DNA of 8,642 nt from SIG440 sp045645905. Lineage in GTDB: Bacteria > Bacillota > Clostridia > Monoglobales > Monoglobaceae. Of this stretch, positions 1 to 4,146 are shown piece after piece. Below the pieces are notes generated by a model. That model was not told the DNA's origin. It did not search any database and was given only the letters and a program-made list of their open reading frames with translations. Within the stretch, counting starts at the first letter, position 1; the number at the start of each line of letters is the position of its first letter. The stretch spans positions 1-8,642 of the forward strand of contig JAZRJT010000042.1 in assembly GCA_045645905.1 (NCBI GenBank), given 5' to 3'. A program made the translations under genes and the position numbers.

Positions 1-322
1 TACCACTTAAAACAATTATAGCTGCGTCTGCAACCTTAATACTTTGCTGTACTTCGCCAACAAAGTCAAAATATCCAGGGGTATCTATAATGTTAAACTT
101 TGTACCATTCCAGTCACATGTAGCTACCGCTGCACTAATCGAGAATTTACGTCTGATTTCCTCAGGGTCAAAGTCCATTACGGTATTTCCGTCCTGTGTC
201 TTTCCCATTCTCTCAATTGAACCCGCTGTATTCAGAATTGCTTCTGCCAGCGATGTCTTTCCTGAGTTACCGTGTCCTAAAAGACAAAAGTTTTTGATTT
301 TTGATGTTTCATACAGTTTCAA
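1..322 (-). CDS. EF-G-like translational GTPase (FusA paralogue), N-terminal part only
   Basis: The first 107 residues are visible and the gene runs off the left edge. It begins LKLYETSKIKNFCLLGHG (first residue Met from TTG). The P-loop GHGNSGKT is at residues 16-23, a switch-I-like segment RRKFSIS at 57-63, and the G3 motif DTPG at 80-83, followed by YFDFVGE. This order and spacing match the GTPase domain of EF-G, but the details (GHGNSGKT rather than AHIDAGKT, KFSIS rather than RGITI, DTPGY rather than DTPGH) fit the divergent EF-G-like paralogue common in Clostridia better than canonical ribosomal EF-G. The family is cytosolic, binds GTP and acts on the ribosome; the exact job of the paralogue is unclear to me. 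The start is TTG, chosen because GGAGGG lies 7 nt upstream and no in-frame ATG lies between that site and the P-loop. It has its own promoter at 432-460. Confidence 0.88.
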   Translation of the reverse strand, partial: MKLYETSKIKNFCLLGHGNSGKTSLAEAILNTAGSIERMGKTQDGNTVMDFDPEEIRRKFSISAAVATCDWNGTKFNIIDTPGYFDFVGEVQQSIKVADAAIIVLSG

Positions 323-325
323 GTT

Positions 326-397
326 TCAACCCTCCAATGTGAATATGTTTATGTCGAAAGCATATTTTCCGCTCTCCTTATTTGCCGTATCGGTCAT
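326..397 (-). other. Possible 23-codon upstream ORF in the EF-G-like leader
   Basis: An ATG at 397-395 opens a 23-codon frame that closes with TGA at 328-326. The stop lies one codon (AAC) before the TTG start of the EF-G-like gene and is in the same frame, so only this single TGA separates the two. The frame covers the downstream gene's Shine-Dalgarno sequence. I see no good ribosome binding site before its ATG, so it may be chance, a leader peptide coupled to the GTPase gene, or a relic N-terminal extension. Confidence 0.22.
330..335 (-). promoter_or_regulatory. Ribosome binding site that fixes a TTG start
   Basis: On the minus strand GGAGGG is followed by 7 nt and then TTG AAA CTG. A second TTG directly abuts the GGAGGG but is in another frame. 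This site is the main reason for calling the EF-G-like protein from TTG at 322-320. Confidence 0.8.
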
Positions 398-431
398 ATC
401 GCACTGTATTACAAAACAACCGATATTTAAT

Positions 432-460
432 ATTATACTTTAAATCTCTCAACTTTTCAA
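432..460 (-). promoter_or_regulatory. Sigma-A promoter for the EF-G-like gene
   Basis: On the minus strand TTGAAA (460-455) is followed by a 17-bp spacer and a perfect TATAAT (437-432). The predicted start near 425 gives a leader of roughly 100 nt. A 7-bp inverted repeat (accgata at 419-425 with tatcggt at 388-394) could form a hairpin at the 5' end of that leader. Confidence 0.8.
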
Positions 461-488
461 CCAAAAACCAAACAATATTTCATTTACA

Positions 489-509
489 AATTGTGCAGTT
501 TGCACAATT
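489..509 (-). terminator. Perfect inverted repeat just after the 270-aa gene, possible weak terminator
   Basis: A perfect 9-bp inverted repeat, aattgtgca / tgcacaatt, with a 3-nt loop sits 2 nt past the stop codon of the minus-strand gene at 512-1324. The stem is AT-rich and is followed on the minus strand only by TGTAAATG, not a clean T run, so termination would be weak. It could instead be a protein-binding palindrome upstream of the promoter at 432-460. Confidence 0.4.
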
Positions 510-511
510 AT

Positions 512-1324
512 TTAAACCTTTGCACTAAATGAGCATATCTTCCCACCTTTTAAACATCCCAAATCATATATTCCGTCGAATTTATATATACCTAGTCTTT
601 CTGCACTATCCACAGTAAATGTTTCAAGACCACACCATTTTTCATTCTCTTTTCGTGAGAAAAACACCTCATTTTCATCATGCCAGCACAGAGTTTCCAT
701 ATCCCCGCCTTTCACATAAAGAGGACATTTGGCACTCCTGCTGTGGCGACGTGTAAGACTCTTTTTATCCAGAAAATCCGATGTACTTATCAAATCCAGT
801 CTGTCGCCGTCTTTGACGCACAAATACTCATTTGTTGCAAATATATGGCTGATATTTCCGCCGCTACATATTTCCTCCCCATCATTTGTGCATAAAGTTT
901 CTTTTTTATTTATGTAATACACCTTATTCTCGCATACAAAGGGCATTGCAACGCAGGAAATTTCATCTATTAAGGTTGGCTCCGATATACCATCTGAGAT
1001 ACATATTTTGTATAATCCTAAGCTATTTACATAATAAATTAAAGTTTTGTCCTTCTCACAATGTATAAAGATGTTTTCAAGGTTTACCCCCTTTGCCACA
1101 ATTCCCCTGCCCCAATGTCCTTTGTGGTTTATCATATACAGTAAATTTCCCTCTTTATCACTTGCCGCAATATGTATACATCCATCAATCAAGGTTGCAT
1201 CAAAATCACAGCACCAGGGCATCAGCTGCTCTGACAGATTTTCAAAGCGACATATCAATTCATTTTGTTCGGTTATAAAAAAATATTTTTCACCACAGAT
1301 AATATTTTTACAGATTTTTTCCAT
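512..1324 (-). CDS. Hypothetical Cys-rich protein, 270 aa, beta-propeller-like repeat pattern
   Basis: I do not recognise the family. The ATG at 1324-1322 is preceded by GGAGGAGG (1341-1334) with a 9-nt spacer, a strong ribosome binding site, so the gene is probably expressed. The protein has 18 cysteines in 270 residues, no obvious signal peptide and no membrane segment. Short alternating hydrophobic stretches ending in turns recur (LLYMINHKG, IYYVNSLGLYKI, VYYINKKETL, EYLCVKDGDRL, EVFFSRKENE), a rhythm like beta-propeller or other beta-repeat proteins; this is inferred from pattern only. It is transcribed toward the EF-G-like gene, which has its own promoter, and divergently from the Cys-rich gene at 1577. 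I found no convincing sigma-A promoter upstream; TTGTGA-17-TACAAC on the minus strand is a poor candidate. A sporulation or envelope role is a guess. Confidence 0.75.
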   Translation of the reverse strand: MEKICKNIICGEKYFFITEQNELICRFENLSEQLMPWCCDFDATLIDGCIHIAASDKEGNLLYMINHKGHWGRGIVAKGVNLENIFIHCEKDKTLIYYVNSLGLYKICISDGISEPTLIDEISCVAMPFVCENKVYYINKKETLCTNDGEEICSGGNISHIFATNEYLCVKDGDRLDLISTSDFLDKKSLTRRHSRSAKCPLYVKGGDMETLCWHDENEVFFSRKENEKWCGLETFTVDSAERLGIYKFDGIYDLGCLKGGKICSFSAKV

Positions 1325-1431
1325 TATTTTATACCTCCTCCATCAGTATATGAACACATTTTCAGTTGTAGCATAAAATAAATCAGGTCACAAAATTCTT
1401 TTTACAAATCAGTAGGCTACGCCTCCTGCAG

Positions 1432-1491
1432 AATTTATCGCACCGCCAAGCTTTCGTGCCCATACGGCACGAAATGGCAATGTGCGTAATT
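1432..1491. repeat. Long nested hairpin in the divergent intergenic region
   Basis: Three stem segments stack on one another. cgcac (1439-1443) pairs with gtgcg (1482-1486), gcca (1445-1448) with tggc (1475-1478), and tttcgtgcc (1452-1460) with ggcacgaaa (1466-1474), closing a 5-nt loop catac. Small bulges separate the segments and further AT pairing is possible out to 1432/1491. That is 18 strict base pairs in 48 nt. There is no T run on either side, so it is not a classical terminator. It could be a dispersed intergenic repeat, an operator region or the upstream part of a structured leader. Confidence 0.6.
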
Positions 1492-1497
1492 TCCACT

Positions 1498-1558
1498 ACA
1501 CGCCTTATCTGCCCACAATAAGATGCGTGTGTATTTTAAATCATTATTTGTGGGCAGA
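1498..1558 (+). promoter_or_regulatory. Candidate pseudoknot or switching leader before the Cys-rich gene
   Basis: A hairpin forms from acacgccttat (1498-1508) and ataag-at-gcgtgt (1518-1530), with a 9-nt apical loop ctgcccaca (1509-1517). That loop, extended to 1508-1518, is perfectly complementary over 11 nt to ttgtgggcaga at 1548-1558, just upstream of the likely start codons at 1565 and 1577. The RNA could form an H-type pseudoknot, or switch between the local hairpin and the longer-range helix, which would cover the purine-rich AGAAAGG before the gene. The pairing is seen in the sequence; the regulatory role is inferred and no known riboswitch class was recognised. Confidence 0.35.
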
Positions 1559-1576
1559 AAGGCTATGGAAATTTTT

Positions 1577-2461
1577 ATGAGCGATAATTTTGAAGTATAC
1601 AACGAAAATGCAGCCGTTCAGGCTGATTGCTGTCTTGAACAGGAAAATCGTACCGAACGCAGATGCGAGGACTTTGGCAACGGAGTTTGCATAAACACAA
1701 ATCAGATATATGACTCTTGCAAGGACAGAGATTGCATTCGTGACCAGCGAGTTTATTTCACCAATTCAGGTCAGGAAATAATCGAGCGCGCAATCAATGC
1801 AAAGCTCAAGAGTGCTGAAGTTATCTGGGTTTATACAACAGTCGAGCCGGTTCCTTTTAACCGCGGATATTTTGCTGTGGATATGAAATTCTTTATCCGC
1901 GTTACAATCGAGGCTTTCCATGGTGTTTCCTGTCCTACCGAGGTTGAAGGTCTTGTCACTTATGACAAAAAGGTTATACTTTATGGTTCGGAAGGCAATG
2001 TAAAGATATTTGAATCTGCCCTTTCTCAGGATTGTAATGATGTATCAAAAATATGGCAACGAAACAATCTTCCCAAGGCGGTTGTTGAGGTAGTTGACCC
2101 AATTGCACTTTCTGCAAAATTGATAACACGTAACGACTGTTGCGAATGCGAATGTACGGACCATTATCTTGCTATCCCCGAAAACATCTGTAAATGCTTT
2201 GATGACGAGCTTTACACTGGTGATGACGGCAAGATGGTATTGGTATCTCTTGGACTGTTCAGCATTGTCCGCCTTGAACGCGCAACACAGCTCCACGTTG
2301 ATGCAATTGATTTTTGTATACCTTGCAAGGAGTGTCCTACTGCTACCGAAAACAATCCCTGCGAGCTGTTTAATACAATTCGTTTCCCCTTTGACGAATT
2401 TTTCCCGCCCAAAAAGGCTTTGGAAGACTGTGACTGCGGATGCGGTTGTAACTGCGATTGA
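1577..2461 (+). CDS. Conserved-looking Cys-rich protein of unknown function, about 294 aa
   Basis: The protein contains 23 cysteines in about 294 residues. They cluster near the N terminus (CC, RRC, VC, SC, DC), at DCCECEC, at ICKC, at FCIPCKEC, and in the tail DCDCGCGCNCD. Between these clusters are hydrophobic beta-rich stretches (AEVIWVYTTVEPVPFNRGYF, MKFFIRVTIEAF, KKVILYGSEGNVKIF, AVVEVVDPIALSAKLI). There is no signal peptide or membrane helix. I believe similar Cys-rich proteins occur in spore-forming Clostridia, perhaps tied to the spore coat, but I cannot verify that and claim no function. The reading frame is open from ATG 1523; the start is uncertain. ATG 1523 lies inside a hairpin with no ribosome binding site, ATG 1565 has AAAGG only 2 nt away, and ATG 1577 has GGA 7 nt away and gives MSDNFEVYNENA. 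I chose 1577. No sigma-A promoter was obvious. A strong terminator follows. Confidence 0.82.
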   Translation: MSDNFEVYNENAAVQADCCLEQENRTERRCEDFGNGVCINTNQIYDSCKDRDCIRDQRVYFTNSGQEIIERAINAKLKSAEVIWVYTTVEPVPFNRGYFAVDMKFFIRVTIEAFHGVSCPTEVEGLVTYDKKVILYGSEGNVKIFESALSQDCNDVSKIWQRNNLPKAVVEVVDPIALSAKLITRNDCCECECTDHYLAIPENICKCFDDELYTGDDGKMVLVSLGLFSIVRLERATQLHVDAIDFCIPCKECPTATENNPCELFNTIRFPFDEFFPPKKALEDCDCGCGCNCD

Positions 2462-2473
2462 TATATTAAACTT

Positions 2474-2510
2474 AAAAGCACCTCAACGGTTAAACCGTTG
2501 AGGTGCTTTT
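2474..2510. terminator. Bidirectional intrinsic terminator between convergent genes
   Basis: A perfect inverted repeat with 18-nt arms around one central base makes a hairpin with a stem of about 16 bp, core gcacctcaacgg / ccgttgaggtgc. It is flanked by TTTT on the plus-strand exit and by TTTTAAGTTTAAT on the minus-strand exit. It sits 12 nt after the stop of the plus-strand Cys-rich gene and 22 nt beyond the stop of the minus-strand rubredoxin gene, so it can end both transcripts. Confidence 0.92.
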
Positions 2511-2532
2511 GTGGATTAATAAATACTAATTA

Positions 2533-2688
2533 TTATGCTTCTGAAAATTCGTCCTTACCTACTCCGCAAAGTGGACATTCAAAATCTTGGGGAAGGTCCT
2601 CAAACTTTGTTCGCGGCACAATTCCTGCATCAGGAGCACCAAGTTTCTCGTCATATTCCCATCCACATACATCACATACATATTTCAT
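2533..2688 (-). CDS. Rubredoxin, 51 aa
   Basis: A complete small rubredoxin that carries one electron on a single iron held by four cysteines in the cytosol. The protein starts MKYVCDVCGWEYDEKLGAPD and ends with FECPLCGVGKDEFSEA. The two CxxC knuckles are C5/C8 and C38/C41; the conserved aromatic and Asp-Pro-like turns and the ~50-residue length are typical. The ATG is preceded by AAGGAGG (2703-2697) with an 8-nt spacer. The gene starts only 20 nt after the stop of the A-type flavoprotein gene on the same strand, with no terminator between, so the two are almost certainly co-transcribed. Rubredoxin is the known electron donor to flavodiiron proteins, so the context fits its role. One small variation is Trp10 in CGWEYD, where CGYIYD is more usual. 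The downstream terminator is at 2474-2510. Confidence 0.97.
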   Translation of the reverse strand: MKYVCDVCGWEYDEKLGAPDAGIVPRTKFEDLPQDFECPLCGVGKDEFSEA

Positions 2689-2708
2689 TTTTTATTCCTC
2701 CTTAATAT

Positions 2709-3869
2709 TTATTTAACCAGCTCTGCCGCAAGTGCGTCAAGCCGAGTTTTATTTTCTTCATTCATTGCAGATATAATCTTTACACTGTTTTCACAGTAAG
2801 TAAGATTTTTACTCTTTTCAAGCATTGTAGTCATCACCTTTGCCGCCGCAGGTGCCCAAGTGCCGTTTTCGATAATTCCAACTGTTTTATTCTGGAAATT
2901 CCGTTCGGTCAGGTGGTTGATAAATTCACGCATAAAGGGAAATACATCATTATTATATGTCGTTGTTGCAAGAACTATTTTACCATAACGGAATGCATCC
3001 TCCACAGCCTCAGCCATATCGCATCTTGCAAGGTCATTTACCACTACCTTGGGACAACCCTTTGCTTTAAGGCTTTCAGCAAGATACTCAACCGCCTTCT
3101 TTGTGTTTCCGTAAACCGAGGTATATGCAATCACAATGCCCTCGCTTTCTGTACCATAGCTTGACCAGGTGTTGTAAAGGTCAAGATAATAACCTAAGTT
3201 TTCGCTAAGCACAGGGCCGTGAAGGGGGCAGATTGTTTTGATATCAAGCCCTGCAGCCTTTTTAAGAAGAGCCTGCACCTGTGCACCGTATTTACCCACA
3301 ATGCCGATATAATATCTTCTTGCCTCGCAAGCCCAGTCTTCTTCTACATCTAATGCGCCAAACTTACCAAAGCCGTCTGCAGAAAACAAAACCTTGTCAT
3401 AGCTGTCATAAGTCACAATTACCTCGGGCCAATGCACCATAGGTGCGGTAACAAATGTAAGATTATGCTTGCCAAGGCTAAGTGTATCACCCTCGCCCAC
3501 TACAATCTGTTTTGCAGCAAAATCAGTACCGAAGAACTGTTTCATCATTACAAAAGCCTTTGCAGATGCGACTATCTTTGCATCAGGATATGCGTTTACA
3601 AAGTTCACTATGTTTGCCGAATGGTCGGGCTCCATATGCTGTACAATCAGATAATCGGGTGTTCTGCCGTCAAGAACCAGCTTTAAGTTGCGAAGCCAGT
3701 CATCTGTGAAATTTGCATCCACAGTATCCATAATTGCAATCTTTTGGTCAATAATCGCATAGGAATTATACGCCATACCGTTTGGAACAACATATTGACC
3801 CTCGAATAAGTCAATCTTATGGTCGTTGACACCTATATATTTTACGTCATCTGTAATATACATTGTCAT
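2709..3869 (-). CDS. fprA: A-type flavodiiron protein (oxygen / nitric oxide reductase), 386 aa
   Basis: The protein has two domains. Residues 1-240 are a metallo-beta-lactamase-like domain with the full diiron ligand set: HMEPDH (H78, E80, D82, H83), H146 in APMVHWP, D165 in SADGFG, and H217 in CPLHGP. Residues 244-386 are a flavodoxin domain with the FMN phosphate loop YTSVYGNT (249-256) and further flavin-contact segments TTTYNND (302-308) and ENGTWAP (334-340). Length matches the ~400-aa class A enzymes, which have no C-terminal rubredoxin fusion; rubredoxin is encoded next door instead. The family reduces O2 to water or NO to N2O in anaerobes and takes electrons from rubredoxin. Two starts are possible (3869 or, two codons later, 3863): AAGGA lies 11 nt from the first, AGAGG 10 nt from the second. 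The promoter is at 3903-3931. All key residues are present. Confidence 0.96.
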   Translation of the reverse strand: MTMYITDDVKYIGVNDHKIDLFEGQYVVPNGMAYNSYAIIDQKIAIMDTVDANFTDDWLRNLKLVLDGRTPDYLIVQHMEPDHSANIVNFVNAYPDAKIVASAKAFVMMKQFFGTDFAAKQIVVGEGDTLSLGKHNLTFVTAPMVHWPEVIVTYDSYDKVLFSADGFGKFGALDVEEDWACEARRYYIGIVGKYGAQVQALLKKAAGLDIKTICPLHGPVLSENLGYYLDLYNTWSSYGTESEGIVIAYTSVYGNTKKAVEYLAESLKAKGCPKVVVNDLARCDMAEAVEDAFRYGKIVLATTTYNNDVFPFMREFINHLTERNFQNKTVGIIENGTWAPAAAKVMTTMLEKSKNLTYCENSVKIISAMNEENKTRLDALAAELVK

Positions 3870-3902
3870 TCTGCCTCTTTTCCTTAAATATAATACCTCT
3901 GT

Positions 3903-3931
3903 ATTTTAACATATATTAATTATTTTTTCAA
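3903..3931 (-). promoter_or_regulatory. Sigma-A promoter for the flavodiiron-rubredoxin operon
   Basis: On the minus strand TTGAAA (3931-3926) is followed by a 17-bp AT-rich spacer and TAAAAT (3908-3903). The predicted start near 3896 gives a short leader of about 27 nt. I see no clear operator in it. Confidence 0.75.
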
Positions 3932-3956
3932 CTACAAATTTTGGATTCTTAAAAGT

Positions 3957-3983
3957 AAAGACGTGCTCTGCGAGCACGTCTTT
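3957..3983. terminator. 12-bp hairpin, probable ileS terminator
   Basis: aaagacgtgctc (3957-3968) pairs perfectly with gagcacgtcttt (3972-3983) around a 3-nt loop. Read on the minus strand, the direction of ileS transcription, the stem is followed by ACTTTTAAG, a moderate T tract. Read on the plus strand it is followed by GCTTTTTATAT, which is better, but no plus-strand gene ends here. It is the last strong hairpin before the promoter at 3903-3931, so it most likely ends the ileS transcript and insulates the operon. Confidence 0.7.
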
Positions 3984-3992
3984 GCTTTTTAT

Positions 3993-4022
3993 ATAATAGG
4001 AAATTGCGCAATTTCCTATTAT
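3993..4022. repeat. Perfect 30-bp palindrome
   Basis: The 15-nt arms ataataggaaattgc and its exact complement meet with no spacer. It is AT-rich apart from the central GCGC and the GG/CC in each arm. No T run distinguishes it as a terminator. It lies between the ileS hairpin at 3957 and a GC-rich hairpin cluster, and may be part of the same repeat element or a protein-binding site. Confidence 0.85.
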
Positions 4023-4046
4023 GTAAAAATACAAATTAAATTGTCC

Positions 4047-4093
4047 GTGCGAAATTTTCCGCCGATGGCGGAAACGCACTTGGTCGAAACAAG
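4047..4093. repeat. Nested GC-rich hairpin plus adjoining small hairpin
   Basis: gtgcg (4047-4051) pairs with cgcac (4075-4079), and inside it tttccgcc (4056-4063) pairs with ggcggaaa (4067-4074) around loop gat; a 4-nt bulge aaat interrupts the left side. Immediately after, cttg (4079-4082) can pair with caag (4090-4093). A third small hairpin, ccgc-ataca-gcgg, lies at 4114-4126. Base composition is clearly more GC-rich than the flanking intergenic DNA, which suggests a repeat element rather than random spacer. Confidence 0.55.
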
Positions 4094-4126
4094 CTGTATC
4101 CTTTTCTGCCCCGCCGCATACAGCGG

Positions 4127-4146
4127 AGCGCCAAAGGCGCTTTTTT
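4127..4146 (+). terminator. Terminator-shaped hairpin facing into the 3' end of ileS
   Basis: agcgcc-aaa-ggcgct followed by five more T residues is an intrinsic terminator for transcription on the plus strand. It overlaps the ileS stop codon (4147-4145) and points into ileS, so it would stop antisense transcripts entering the gene. On the ileS (minus) strand the hairpin follows the stop codon but has no T tract after it. There is no plus-strand gene upstream that needs it. Confidence 0.5.

Noticed and set aside
320..328. TGA read as a sense codon joining the upstream ORF to the EF-G-like protein
   Set aside because: TGA is used as a normal stop at 2459-2461 directly before a strong terminator, Trp is encoded by TGG throughout, and TTG with a good ribosome binding site explains the start.
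90..443. Plus-strand open frame of 117 codons opposite the EF-G-like gene and its promoter
   Set aside because: It is antisense to conserved GTPase motifs and continues through the minus-strand promoter and leader; no ribosome binding site.
1345..1352. Sporulation-type -10 element (CATATACT on the minus strand) for the 270-aa gene
   Set aside because: Its start site would fall on the ribosome binding site at 1334-1341, and no matching -35 element was found.
1380..1412. Direct repeat aaatcag at 1380-1386 and 1406-1412
   Set aside because: Seven bases in AT-rich spacer is too short to distinguish from chance.
1523..1576. N-terminal extension of the Cys-rich protein from ATG 1523 or 1565
   Set aside because: ATG 1523 lies inside a hairpin with no ribosome binding site, and ATG 1565 has its only purine-rich motif 2 nt away. 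The residues they add are not Cys-rich and look unlike the rest. ATG 1577 was preferred, but 1565 remains possible.
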